Shown piece after piece: positions 8,563-17,393 of a DNA stretch of 64,000 bases. A model generated the notes under the pieces. The model was not told the origin of the DNA. It saw nothing but the letters and a program-made list of their open reading frames with translations, and ran no database searches. The position numbers and the translations under genes are program-made. How positions within the stretch are numbered: the stretch's first letter is position 1; each line of letters starts with the position of its first letter. Source of the stretch: Acidobacteriota bacterium (lineage in GTDB: Bacteria; Acidobacteriota; Blastocatellia; Pyrinomonadales; Pyrinomonadaceae); contig JAIVJZ010000010.1 of the NCBI GenBank assembly GCA_020199775.1, positions 1 through 64,000 on the forward strand, given 5' to 3'.

Positions 8563-9579
8563 TCAGGATTGCGGCTCGTCTGATCCGAGGCGTCCCTCGT
8601 CGTCGTCGAAGGGCGAGTTGAAACCGGCGGGGAGTTGGACTTCGACGTGCGTTTCGGCCTTTTGCGGCCAGATGAGCGAGGCGACGACCGCGCTCGTCAA
8701 GACGAGGGCGACGACGCCGAGCGAGATGGGCGTCGGGATGATGACGTGGACGGCGTGCAGGAGCATCTTGACGCCGATGTAGGTCAGCACGACAGCCAGT
8801 CCGATGCGCAGGTAGTGGAACTTTTCGATCACGCCGGCCAGCAGGAAGTAGAGCGAGCGCAGGCCGAGGATGGCGAAGATGTTGGAGGTATAGACGATGA
8901 AAGTGTCAGTTGTAATGGCGAAGATGGCCGGGATGGAGTCAACGGCGAAGATCAGGTCGGTCACCTCGACGATGATCAGGACGAGCAGGAGCAGCGTGCC
9001 GTGCAGTTTCCCGTCAACGCGGGTGAAGAACCGCTGTTCTTCGTAGTGGCGCGTGATGGGCACGAGGCGCGTAACGAAGCGCACGACGGGGTTCTGCTCC
9101 GGGTGCATCTCCTTTTCCTGCTTGAACATCTTGAGGCCGGTGTAGACGAGGAACGCGCCGAAGATGTAGATGATCCACTCGAAACGCGAGATGAGCGCCG
9201 CGCCGAGAAAGATCATCAGAGCGCGCATGACGAGCGCGCCGAGAACGCCCCAGAACAACACGCGGTGCTGGTAGCGCGCGGGCACGCGGAAGTAGGAGAA
9301 GATCAGGAGAAAGACGAAGAGATTATCAACCGAGAGCGATTTCTCGATCAGGTAGCCGGTGAGATATTTGAAGCCGAGGTCGTTACCCAAATAGTAGAAG
9401 ACGCCCACCCCGAAGATGAGCGAGAGCATGACCCAGACGGTGCTCCAGATGGCCGCCTCTTTGTACGTGATGGCGTGCGTCTTCCGGTTGAACAGCCCGA
9501 GGTCGAGCAGCAACATGAACAGGATGAAGGCGTTGAAACCGATCCACGCCCAGATTGAATATTCCATATGCGTAAACAT
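8563..9579 (-). CDS. TerC/Alx-family integral membrane protein
   Basis: A 338-aa protein with about eight hydrophobic segments and the TerC-family signatures EKSLSVDNLFVFLLIF and EVTDLIFAVDSIPAIFAI. The paired acidic residues in these segments (SVDN and FAVDS) are the conserved metal-site residues. Family members (Alx, TerC, MeeF-type exporters) are linked to manganese export and metallation of secreted proteins. The polar C-terminus (DDDEGRLGSDEPQS) is variable in the family. ATG 9579 or ATG 9567 could be the start; neither has a clear ribosome-binding site. I looked upstream for the yybP-ykoY manganese riboswitch that often precedes such genes and did not find it. Confidence 0.9.
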   Translation of the reverse strand: MFTHMEYSIWAWIGFNAFILFMLLLDLGLFNRKTHAITYKEAAIWSTVWVMLSLIFGVGVFYYLGNDLGFKYLTGYLIEKSLSVDNLFVFLLIFSYFRVPARYQHRVLFWGVLGALVMRALMIFLGAALISRFEWIIYIFGAFLVYTGLKMFKQEKEMHPEQNPVVRFVTRLVPITRHYEEQRFFTRVDGKLHGTLLLLVLIIVEVTDLIFAVDSIPAIFAITTDTFIVYTSNIFAILGLRSLYFLLAGVIEKFHYLRIGLAVVLTYIGVKMLLHAVHVIIPTPISLGVVALVLTSAVVASLIWPQKAETHVEVQLPAGFNSPFDDDEGRLGSDEPQS

Positions 9580-9607
9580 ATAGCACGCGTAACACGGAGC
9601 GCAAGAT

Positions 9608-9682
9608 GGCAGAGGTCAGAGGTCTGCGCCGGGAAAGATTTGTCTCAACCGGCCTTTTGACTACAGACCTCTGACCTCTGCC
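9608..9682. repeat. Period-7 palindromic element (CAGAGGT type)
   Basis: A left arm of 19 bases (9608-9626, CAGAGGT repeated) pairs perfectly with 9664-9682, and the flanking GCAAG/CTTGC extends the pairing. Unlike most such elements here it lies between divergent genes, so it cannot be a simple terminator. Confidence 0.75.
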
Positions 9683-9867
9683 TTGCAGGTTGCGAGGGCG
9701 CGTCCGTCTCCGTTACAATCGGCGATTCATGGGATGAGACGGGAGGCGGCTATGTGTTTCGACTCCCGGCCGCAGTCCGTTTGAACTTTCAGGGCGACGC
9801 CTCTGAAATTCCCGCTCGCTACTATTCAAATATCAAAACTCGCAGCCGGATTCGGGAAGGATCGAAG

Positions 9868-11889
9868 ATGCTGAAACAGTTTAACCGCGCCAGAGGCGCA
9901 CACAAATATATAATCATTTTCTTCGCCCTGTTGATGGGAGCCAGTCTCGTCCTGTTCTACGCGCCGGGGGGCAATCAGGTGAACGCCAACCCGGCGACGA
10001 ACACGGAAGTGCTGGCCGAGGTGGGCGGCGACGAGATCACGGTCGCCGACCTCTACCGGCAGAAGCAGTCTTACCAGCAGCGTTTCGGCGGGCAGTTCAG
10101 CCTCGCGCAACTCGGACTCAACGACAAGTCCATGCTCGACGGGCTGGTGCGCAGCAAGATCATCGCGCAGGAGGCCGCGCGCCTCTCGCTCGGCACGTCG
10201 GACGCGGAAGTGAACAAGGCCGTCCACGAGCAGTTCGTCGACGAGGGCGGCAAGTTCATCGGCGTGGACAAGTACAGGGAGCGCGTCGGGCGGCTCTACG
10301 GCAGCCCCGACCGTTTCGAGCGGGAGTTGCGCGAGTCCATCGCGGCGGACAAGCTGCGCGCCTTCGTGACGGCCGGCGTCAGCGTCTCCGAGGAAGAGGT
10401 GCGCGACGACTTCAAACGCAAGAACAGTTCGTTCGATTTAACTTACGTCCCCGTCGTCGCGGACAAACTCGCCGCCGCCGTCCAGCCCTCCGAAGAGGAA
10501 CTGCAAAAGTATTACGCGGAGAACAAGGACAGCTTCCGCTATCTCGAACCGCAGAAGAAGATTCGCTACCTCTTCATCAATCAGGAGAAGGTGGGCGAGA
10601 AGTTGGACATCCCCGACGCCGACTTGCGCGCCGCCTACGACGCCTTGAAGCCGGAGCACAAACAGGCGGGCGTGCGCGCGCAGCAGATCGTCTTGAAGGT
10701 CGCGCGCCAAGACCTCGATCAGCAGGTGCTGGCGAAGGCCACCAAGCTCGCGCAGGACATGCGCGGCCCGGACTCGACGGTCGCCAACGTCACCGAAGAG
10801 AAGTTTGCGGAGGTGGCTCGGGGCAACTCGGAAGACCCCGCGACCGCGACCAAGGGCGGCTGGCTGCCCGCGCCTGTGCGCCGCGACCCGAATCGCAAAA
10901 ACGACATCCTCCAGGCCACGCTCGACATGCAGGAGGGGCAAGTCTCCGACCCGGTTTTCACCGCCGGGGCGTACTACATCTTCCGGCGCGGCCCGTCCGT
11001 CCCGAAGAGTTTTGAAGAGACCAAGCGCGAACTGGTCGTCTCGCAGCGCAACACGCGCGCTTACAAGGCGGCGAGCGACATCGCCGCGCGCGCCGTCGCG
11101 CGCTTGAAAGAGACGCGCGACTTTCAGAAGGTGGCCGGGGAGTTTGCCTCCGAGGCAAACATGAATGCGGCCGACATGGTGAAAGAGACGGCCTTCGTCA
11201 AGCCGGGCGACACCGTGCCGGACATCGGCAGTTCGCCGCAGTTTGAAGACGCGATCCGCCCGCTGGAGAACGCCAACGACATAGGCGACCGCGTCAGCGT
11301 CAAGAACGGGTTCGCCGTGCCGATGCTCGTCGAGAAGCGCGAGCCGCGCATCCCGGATTTCGCGGAAGTGCGCGACGAAGTCGTCCGCCGCGCCAAGCAG
11401 GCGCGCGCGCAGTCGCAACTCGAACAGACGGCGCGCGAACTGGCGAGCAATAACAGCGGCGCGGACGCGCTCAAAGCCGCCGCCGAAAAATTGGGACTCG
11501 AAGTGAAGACGACCGAGAGTTACAAACTCGGCTCGCCGCTCGAAGGCGCAGGCACGAGCGCAGCGGCCGACGACGCGATCTATAACTTGAAGGAAGGCGA
11601 AGTCGCCAAGACGCCCGTCAAACTCGGCGACTCGTGGGTCGTCCTCGCCGCCACGAAGCGCACCGAAGCCGACCTCGCGGAGTTTGCCAAGCAGCGCGAC
11701 CAACTGACGCAGGGACTCCTGACCACGCGCCGCAACGACGTTTTCGAGGACTATGTGAACGCCGCCCGAGCGCGTCTCGAACGCGACGGCAAAGTCAAAA
11801 TCTACGAGGACGTGCTCGCGCGCAACGCCGATCAGGACGAGGCCGCCGCGCCGCCGCCGCCCTTCCGTGGCGGGATTCCGGGACAGTAG
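9868..11889 (+). CDS. SurA/PpiD-like peptidyl-prolyl isomerase chaperone
   Basis: A protein of about 673 aa with an N-terminal membrane anchor (YIIIFFALLMGASLVLFY). A SurA-N-type chaperone region follows (EITVADLYRQKQSY ... SMLDGLVRSKIIAQEA), then a parvulin-type PPIase domain around residues 260-400 (KGGWLPAPVRRD, EGQVSDPVF) and a second helical chaperone part. The architecture matches PpiD, a membrane-anchored periplasmic folding factor that meets outer-membrane and secreted proteins leaving the translocon. The frame is open further upstream; ATG 9868 is chosen because GGGAAGG precedes it by seven bases and the anchor then sits at the N-terminus. The C-terminus is rich in Pro and Ala. A strong terminator follows. 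Confidence 0.88.
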   Translation: MLKQFNRARGAHKYIIIFFALLMGASLVLFYAPGGNQVNANPATNTEVLAEVGGDEITVADLYRQKQSYQQRFGGQFSLAQLGLNDKSMLDGLVRSKIIAQEAARLSLGTSDAEVNKAVHEQFVDEGGKFIGVDKYRERVGRLYGSPDRFERELRESIAADKLRAFVTAGVSVSEEEVRDDFKRKNSSFDLTYVPVVADKLAAAVQPSEEELQKYYAENKDSFRYLEPQKKIRYLFINQEKVGEKLDIPDADLRAAYDALKPEHKQAGVRAQQIVLKVARQDLDQQVLAKATKLAQDMRGPDSTVANVTEEKFAEVARGNSEDPATATKGGWLPAPVRRDPNRKNDILQATLDMQEGQVSDPVFTAGAYYIFRRGPSVPKSFEETKRELVVSQRNTRAYKAASDIAARAVARLKETRDFQKVAGEFASEANMNAADMVKETAFVKPGDTVPDIGSSPQFEDAIRPLENANDIGDRVSVKNGFAVPMLVEKREPRIPDFAEVRDEVVRRAKQARAQSQLEQTARELASNNSGADALKAAAEKLGLEVKTTESYKLGSPLEGAGTSAAADDAIYNLKEGEVAKTPVKLGDSWVVLAATKRTEADLAEFAKQRDQLTQGLLTTRRNDVFEDYVNAARARLERDGKVKIYEDVLARNADQDEAAAPPPPFRGGIPGQ

Positions 11890-11936
11890 ACGGCGGACGG
11901 GTAGCGGCCGGGTTCGAGAAGTGCAGCGCAACAAAA

Positions 11937-11975
11937 AAAGGGGATGCCCGGCCACCTCGGCCGGGCATCCCCTTT
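11937..11975. terminator. Bidirectional intrinsic terminator
   Basis: AAAGGGGATGCCCGGCC (11937-11953) pairs perfectly with 11959-11975 around a five-base loop. An A run lies on the left and a short T run on the right, as expected for a hairpin ending both convergent transcripts. Confidence 0.92.
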
Positions 11976-12019
11976 CAATTCACGCGCCCGTCGCGGAGGC
12001 GAGCGCGTTTTGTTCTCAC

Positions 12020-13060
12020 TCAGAACGCGTCGATGAGCGCGGCCACGTCAACCTGCGCGAGTTGGAGCGTGATGAGCACGTCGTTGCCCGCCGTGCCGAC
12101 TTTCGTGTTCTCGACGAGGCTCTGCAAAGGTCGCGCGCGCGGCGCGGGCATCTGCCCGATGGCGAATGGCGCGAGCGACTTCAAACCCGTCAGCGTCGAA
12201 CTCAGAGTTTGAGCCGCGCCCGCGTTCTCCGTGCGCAGGGCGGTCAGGAATTTGAAGCCGTTCGCCGTCGTGCCGAGCGTGCTGTAGAACTGGCGCACGG
12301 AGGCGATACTTTGCGAGAGGTTGCCGCCGCCGATATCCAGATCGCGCGTCAGCCACGCGGGGATGTTGCCGCCCGCCCCGATGAGCGCGTTCGGGTCGTG
12401 CGTGGCGAGGGCGGTGATGTCGCGCGAGACGCGACCGCGACCGCCGTGCGCGTCAATCGCGGCGCGCACGCGTTCGAGTTTACCGACGGCTATCGTGCCC
12501 GCGTCGAGCGGGGCGAAGGCCACGTCCGTCAGGCGCATGTTGAAGAGGCCGAGCAGCTTCACGGGCGCGTCCACGGTGAAGACGTGAATCGTCCGCCCCG
12601 CGTACTTCTCCTCACGCACGCGGTTGTTCGACGCGGGGCGCGCGGCGGCGACGAGCGCGGCGGCGTTGTACTTGCCGTGCGCGACGGCCACCGTCTCGAC
12701 CAGCGTCTTGCCCGCGGGCGTCTGCACGTAACTGATGCCGACGGCGACCCGCTCGAAAGAGCGCGCGTCCAGCCCCGTCGTCGCCTTGAACTTATCAATC
12801 TCCGAATTGACGCGCGCGAGTTCCGTCGGGTTGTTGCTGTAGGCGCGCGGGAGGCCGTCGCTCAAGAGCCGCCGCACGTCAACCAGCAACACCGTGTCGG
12901 AGGCCGGGAGCGATGCCACGGTGGCCTGCGCCGACGCGTGCGCGCCGGTAGGCGGAGGGGGCGCGACGCCGCGCCCCGCAGTCTGCGCGTTCGCCGTCGT
13001 CAACGACGTGAACGCGGCGGCGACGAACGCCAAAGTCAATGCGTAAAAATATTTCCTCAT
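12020..13060 (-). CDS. Secreted protein of unknown function
   Basis: A 346-aa protein with a standard signal peptide ending ATANAQ-type (MRKYFYALTLAFVAAAFTSL ... ANAQ). The mature part contains repeated alpha/beta-looking segments (ASDTVLLVDVRRLLSDGLPR, RTIHVFTVDAP, DVAFAPLDAGTIAVGKLERV) and no catalytic motif that I recognise. The repeated pattern of a strand, a short helix and a fitness-to-zero style test (GTIAVG) resembles secreted beta-propeller-like or DUF3352-like proteins, but this is only an impression. ATG 13060 is chosen because the signal peptide begins there, although the frame remains open upstream. It converges on the PPIase gene. Confidence 0.7.
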   Translation of the reverse strand: MRKYFYALTLAFVAAAFTSLTTANAQTAGRGVAPPPPTGAHASAQATVASLPASDTVLLVDVRRLLSDGLPRAYSNNPTELARVNSEIDKFKATTGLDARSFERVAVGISYVQTPAGKTLVETVAVAHGKYNAAALVAAARPASNNRVREEKYAGRTIHVFTVDAPVKLLGLFNMRLTDVAFAPLDAGTIAVGKLERVRAAIDAHGGRGRVSRDITALATHDPNALIGAGGNIPAWLTRDLDIGGGNLSQSIASVRQFYSTLGTTANGFKFLTALRTENAGAAQTLSSTLTGLKSLAPFAIGQMPAPRARPLQSLVENTKVGTAGNDVLITLQLAQVDVAALIDAF

Positions 13061-13218
13061 AAACACAACACGCCTTTCCGTCCCTGTTGAAAACAGGCGA
13101 CGCCCGCGGCCTCGCCTGTGAAAATTTAAATTGCGGAGAGAGTGAACCCCTACTCCGATGCCGCGCGCGCCCCGGCCGTTGGCCTGCGGCAGACCGCACG
13201 ACCCCGGCCGCACCGTTC

Positions 13219-13250
13219 AAGACGCTCCCGCCCATTTAAGACGCTCCCGC
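13219..13250. repeat. 13-bp direct repeat upstream of a secreted-protein gene
   Basis: AAGACGCTCCCGC occurs at 13219-13231 and again at 13238-13250, 19 bases apart (start to start). It lies in the 258-base gap upstream of the minus-strand gene starting at 13060. A two-site regulator target is possible, but a chance or slippage repeat is equally possible. Confidence 0.4.
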
Positions 13251-13318
13251 GCGGGAAAACGCTACACGCCCGGCACAAATTTAATACTTCGAGGCCACAT
13301 TCAACCCCGGCGCGCGTC

Positions 13319-13894
13319 TCAATTTGTTCCCGCACGGCTGATGAGGTCGCGCATCGCTTCGAGGTGCTCGTTCTTCAGCTTCAACTCGGTTCGTCCCACC
13401 TTAACGGAGACTTTCTTCGCGCTCGCCACCCGCGCGAAACCCTCGTAGGGCATGGTGAATCCGAGGTCTTCCCGGTAGTAGAGCGCGCCCAGTGTGAATC
13501 TTCTGGCCGTGATGAGTTTCATCGGGCCCAAGTTCACCGTTTCGCCGTCGATGACCAGCGACAGTTCGCGATCTTTTTCCTGTTCAAACTCCCACCCGCC
13601 CCGCGATTGAGACAAGACGCCGAACTCGATGAACTGCGGCCGCGACGTGAGCGCCTGACCGGGGTGAATGAACCCGGCGGTGATGGCGACGGATTCGCGC
13701 GTGTCGTGGAAGTTATAGGTCACGATGTAGGGCTGGAAGGCGACCACCGTCCGGTCTTGAGCCCGGTCATAAGTGGCTTGAAATTTTCCGTCATGCTTAA
13801 ACTTCGACTTCGCTCCTGTACCCTGCGCCGCGACGGGCGCGACGCACGCGAAGACCAGCGCGACGGCAAGTATCAAACGATATTTCACACTCAT
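13319..13894 (-). CDS. Secreted protein of unknown function
   Basis: A 191-aa protein with a signal peptide (MSVKYRLILAVALVFACVAPVAAQ). The mature part is mostly predicted beta strands, with Lys and Glu balanced and no cysteine. Segments such as FQPYIVTYNFHDTRESVAIT and GGWEFEQEKDRELSLVIDGE look like a beta-sandwich. I do not recognise the family. GGGGGAT precedes ATG 13894 with reasonable spacing. Neighbours on the same strand are another secreted protein downstream and a GNAT acetyltransferase upstream, with no obvious functional link. Confidence 0.7.
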   Translation of the reverse strand: MSVKYRLILAVALVFACVAPVAAQGTGAKSKFKHDGKFQATYDRAQDRTVVAFQPYIVTYNFHDTRESVAITAGFIHPGQALTSRPQFIEFGVLSQSRGGWEFEQEKDRELSLVIDGETVNLGPMKLITARRFTLGALYYREDLGFTMPYEGFARVASAKKVSVKVGRTELKLKNEHLEAMRDLISRAGTN

Positions 13895-13978
13895 AATGTA
13901 TCCCCCGGATGCAAATAATAAACATTAGACGCCGCGCCCGCGACGCGTGCGTTTTGCGAGACGGCCTTGCCCCCTTCG

Positions 13979-14578
13979 TCAGCCCGTCGCGCGGCCGACG
14001 CCCGCGAGTTCCTTGTACCAGAGCAGTTGAACCTCGGCCGGAAATTGGGGGTAAGCGAAACGGTTGATCTCTCTGAGCTCGCACCCCTGCCGCGCATAAA
14101 ACCTGCACGCCGCGAGGTTGATGTTCTGCGTCTCGATCTTGAGTTGACGACAACCCCGCGCCGCGGCGCGCGCCTCGGCCGCACGGAAGAGCGTCGAACC
14201 GACGCCCTGCCCGCGAGCCTCCGGCGCGATGCGGATGTCCCACAGGACGGCGAGGTCGCCGCGCCCCTCCAACATGTCGATGCTCGCGGTGTCTAAAGCG
14301 AGAGCCGCGCCGCCGACGCGCCTGCCTTCGGAGCGCGCCGCGAGAAACTCCCAGTTCGACACGTCGAAACGTTCAGCCCAGTGCGCGGGACTCTGCGCCT
14401 CGATTGCGTCGTAGTCCTTGACGTATGGAACTTCGAGGTCGCGCCTTGTCAGGACGAAGCCGCCGGGAGCGTCGTCGCAAACCTCCACGTCGAAAATCTC
14501 TCTGACCTCGAAGGCAATCGGAATGCGCGCGTACTCCTTGAGAGCCGTCACCGAATCCTCTCTAACTTCGATTACCAT
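13979..14578 (-). CDS. GNAT acetyltransferase, streptothricin-acetyltransferase-like
   Basis: A 199-aa N-acetyltransferase that should transfer acetyl from acetyl-CoA to an amine. The acetyl-CoA loop APEARGQGVGSTLF is intact, followed by IETQNINLAACRFYARQGCE and NRFAY. This latter pattern closely resembles the C-terminal signature of streptothricin (Sat-type) acetyltransferases. The natural substrate cannot be read from sequence, and many Sat-like chromosomal enzymes are not resistance genes. ATG 14578 (MVIEVREDSV) is chosen because it has GAGGGGCGG just upstream and fits the family N-terminus; the frame is open further upstream. It is not in a resistance cassette: its neighbours are secreted proteins of unknown function. 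Confidence 0.8.
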   Translation of the reverse strand: MVIEVREDSVTALKEYARIPIAFEVREIFDVEVCDDAPGGFVLTRRDLEVPYVKDYDAIEAQSPAHWAERFDVSNWEFLAARSEGRRVGGAALALDTASIDMLEGRGDLAVLWDIRIAPEARGQGVGSTLFRAAEARAAARGCRQLKIETQNINLAACRFYARQGCELREINRFAYPQFPAEVQLLWYKELAGVGRATG

Positions 14579-14759
14579 TCGCCGCCCCTCAAGCACGCGT
14601 CTCGCGCCCCGCGCGTCGCGCGCGGGAGGCCGTGAGAGCGATCTGACATGATGTTTGTGGTATCCGGCCGCCGTCGTAACAGACGGAAAGGGCAGCGAAC
14701 TTGTCACTGCCCCTCCCGTCTATTCATTCACCCCCGGCCGGGCGGCGGCGGCTTGTTGC

Positions 14760-15734
14760 CTACTGGTGCGCGCGTCCCGACTGGATGAGTCTCTGCCGCG
14801 CGGTGTTGCCGGGGACGGCGACGTGCGCGGCCGGGTCGTACTCCTTGCCGACCGCGGGGCTGCCCTGCGGAACCCAGATTTCGACGCGCGTCGAACTGTA
14901 GCCGCTCGGCAGGTAGCGCACGTAGTAGCCGTCCGGGTGGAGCGACCAGCGACCGCTCGGCACGTCGCGACTGCCCTCGCCGCGCGGAGCCATCCCCGAG
15001 AGCACGGCGACGCGTTCCATCTCCGCGAACGACGCGCCCGGCGTCGTCAACATCCGGCGCAGTTGCGCCTCCGCCTCCAAGACCTGACGCAGGGGTGCGG
15101 GGACGCCGCCCAACGCGCCCTGCAATTGTGAGTTGGAGAGAACGTCGAGCGCGCTGCGGTTGAGCGACGCGAGTTGGCGCGACGTTAGGAGGCGCGAGGC
15201 CGTCGCCTTCAGGTTCGAGTTGAGGTCTTCAAACTTGGCGCGCGCGATGATCGCCCAGAGCAACTGCTGTATCTCCTGCTGCGCGATTTCGGGGCGGTTG
15301 ACGGAGTTGCGCACGATGGTCATCACGGCCTCCTCGGCCGGCCCGAGCGGGGGCGCGTAGAGATAGCCGTCGCCGCCGCCGGGGCCGTGCGTCCCGGCCT
15401 TGAGGCAATAGCTCTGCGTCTGCATCTCGTAGTAACCCGGCTGGAGCGCGAAGCCGCCGTTGGGCGTCCGCTGGAGCGTCATCAACGAACGCTTCGCCTC
15501 GCGCGGCGTGAAACTGTCCTTCGACGCGTCGCCCCACTTCGCGTTAGACAAACTCGTCGTGATCGGCGGCTTGCCTTCGAGCAACGAGCCGACGCCCGGC
15601 GTCTTCTTCTTCAGTTTGTCGCCGAGGCCGCCGAGGCCGCCCAACTGCGCGTGCGCCTGCTCGGCCATCCCGCCGAACAGGAGCAACATAAACACCGCGA
15701 ACGCGGCCACGAATTTAGAGCGAGGTATCTTCAC
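14760..15734 (-). CDS. Secreted protein of unknown function
   Basis: A 324-aa protein with a signal peptide (FVAAFAVFMLLLFGGMAEQAHA) followed by a Gly-rich linker (LGGLGGLGDKLKKK). A middle helical region (AEEAVMTIVRNSVNRPEIAQ) and a C-terminal strand region (GRWSLHPDGYYVRYLPSGYS ... RVEIWVP) follow. The start is GTG 15734, supported by AAAGGAGAG seven bases upstream. I do not recognise the family. One cysteine (SYCLKAG) and a GGGDGYLYAPP loop are notable. The mature protein is probably periplasmic or surface exposed. Confidence 0.7.
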   Translation of the reverse strand: MKIPRSKFVAAFAVFMLLLFGGMAEQAHAQLGGLGGLGDKLKKKTPGVGSLLEGKPPITTSLSNAKWGDASKDSFTPREAKRSLMTLQRTPNGGFALQPGYYEMQTQSYCLKAGTHGPGGGDGYLYAPPLGPAEEAVMTIVRNSVNRPEIAQQEIQQLLWAIIARAKFEDLNSNLKATASRLLTSRQLASLNRSALDVLSNSQLQGALGGVPAPLRQVLEAEAQLRRMLTTPGASFAEMERVAVLSGMAPRGEGSRDVPSGRWSLHPDGYYVRYLPSGYSSTRVEIWVPQGSPAVGKEYDPAAHVAVPGNTARQRLIQSGRAHQ

Positions 15735-15970
15735 CTAAAAACTCTCCTTTGGAAAAATTAAGAAACCGGAGTGTGCGGCCAACTTCCGACCTGAGTAAAG
15801 CCGCGCCCGCGACGAGTTATTTTAACACCGCGCGGACGCAGGAGCACTAGACGCGGGGGTCGGCCTGCCGGTTGTCTCGACGCAAAGGTTCTTTAAGAGA
15901 CTATCGCCGGACGGCCGGGATAATCAGTTTAACCGCGAACGGCACAGCGGCGATGGGTCTGTTGATGCCT

Positions 15971-17164
15971 TCATACCCGTTCGATGAGCAGGGCGAGGCC
16001 GAGGCCGCCGCTGACGCAGAGGGTGGCGAGGCCGAGACGCGCGCCGCGCTTGTGCATCTCGTGCAGCAGCGTCGTCGTGATGCGCACGCCGGTGCAGCCG
16101 ATGGGGTGGCCGAGGGCGATTGCGCCGCCGTTGACGTTGAGGCGCGCCGGGTCGAAGCCGAGTTCGCGGTCGCAGGCGATGACCTGCGCGGCGAAGGCTT
16201 CGTTGAGTTCGACGAGATCGATGTCTGCGAGCGTCAGGTTTTGTCGCGCGAGCAGGGCGCGGACGGCGGGCACGGGGCCGATGCCCATGACTTCCGGGGC
16301 GACCCCGGCGATCTCGTAATCAAGGATGCGCGCCAGAGGCTCGACCGCATCACGCGCCGTCTCTTTTAAAGCCTCCTCGCCGAGGACGACGACGGCCGCC
16401 GCGCCGTCCGTGATGCCGGACGAGTTGCCCGCCGTGACCGTGCCGGTCTGGCGGTCGAAGACGGGCGGGAGTTTGCGTAAAGATTCGATGGTCGTGTCGG
16501 CGCGCGGGTGTTCGTCGCGTTCGAGCGTGAGCGGTTCGCCGCGGCGGCCTTCGATCTCGACGGGCGTGAGTTCCGAGTCGAAGCGGCCGGAGTCGATGGC
16601 GGCGGCGGCGCGTTGCTGCGAGCGCAGGGCGAAGGCGTCCTGCTCGTCGCGCGTGATCTCAAATGAGCGCGCGAGGTTCTCGGCCGTCTCGCCCATGATG
16701 AGGCCGGAGAGCGGGTCGAGGAAGCCGTCACGATACATGCCGTCCACGAGTTCGACGTTGCCCATCTTCGCGCCCCAGCGCGCGCCTTCGGCGAAGTAGG
16801 GCACGCGCGACATGTTCTCCACGCCGCCCGCGAGCACGGCGCGCGCGCGTCCGAGCATGATCTCCTGCGCCGCGAGGATGATCGCTTTCAGCCCCGACCC
16901 GCACGCCTGATTGACGGTGAAGGCGGGCACCGTGTCCGGCGCGCCCGCGCGATAACCGATCTGGCGCGCGAGGTTCGGCCCCGTGCCCGCCTGCCGCGCC
17001 GCGCCCCAGATGACTTGCTGCACCGCGTCGGGCGCGAGTCCCGCGCGACGCAGAGCTTCCTTCGCCGCCGTCGCGCCCAACTCCGCCGCCGGAACATTTG
17101 CGAGCGCGCCGCCGAAGCGACCGATGGGCGTGCGCACCGCCCCCAACAGATAAATGTCTTTCAT
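15971..17164 (-). CDS. Thiolase (acetyl-CoA acetyltransferase)
   Basis: A 397-aa thiolase that condenses two acyl-CoA molecules or cleaves 3-ketoacyl-CoA. The acyl-accepting cysteine lies in NQACGSGLKAI near residue 90. The catalytic histidine in GHPIGCTG and the second cysteine in CVSGGLG near the C-terminus are also present, so the enzyme should be active. The N-terminus KDIYLLGAVRTPIGRFGG is typical of the family, so ATG 17164 is chosen over an upstream in-frame codon. No acyl-CoA dehydrogenase or hydratase gene lies next to it, so biosynthetic and degradative roles cannot be separated from context. Confidence 0.95.
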   Translation of the reverse strand: MKDIYLLGAVRTPIGRFGGALANVPAAELGATAAKEALRRAGLAPDAVQQVIWGAARQAGTGPNLARQIGYRAGAPDTVPAFTVNQACGSGLKAIILAAQEIMLGRARAVLAGGVENMSRVPYFAEGARWGAKMGNVELVDGMYRDGFLDPLSGLIMGETAENLARSFEITRDEQDAFALRSQQRAAAAIDSGRFDSELTPVEIEGRRGEPLTLERDEHPRADTTIESLRKLPPVFDRQTGTVTAGNSSGITDGAAAVVVLGEEALKETARDAVEPLARILDYEIAGVAPEVMGIGPVPAVRALLARQNLTLADIDLVELNEAFAAQVIACDRELGFDPARLNVNGGAIALGHPIGCTGVRITTTLLHEMHKRGARLGLATLCVSGGLGLALLIERV

Positions 17165-17393
17165 TGCTTCACTCACTGAATTAAGATTCGCCGTCAAGTG
17201 ACGAGATAATAGCTTGTCCACAGAGTAGATTCCAAAACGGCGTGCGAATGCTCAAGCCTCCACGCCTTCCGGTTTGACTTCGCGCCTCCGGCGGGAAATC
17301 CTTCCCACGCCGGAGACGCGAAAGGGAAAGACGCGGGGCGCGAAGGAATCTCGATCTCACAGTTGCGCCAACTCACAAACACCGGCCTTGCCG

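Noticed and set aside
8635-9558. Acidic plus-strand frame opposite terC
   Set aside because: Its Asp/Glu/Arg-rich low-complexity content mirrors the membrane protein on the other strand.
9580-9700. Manganese (yybP-ykoY) riboswitch upstream of terC
   Set aside because: Such a motif often precedes terC genes, but the conserved core was not found; only the period-7 palindrome is present.
13979-14578. Antibiotic-resistance gene cassette (streptothricin)
   Set aside because: The protein is Sat-like, but it sits among ordinary chromosomal genes with no mobile features, so a resistance role is not supported.
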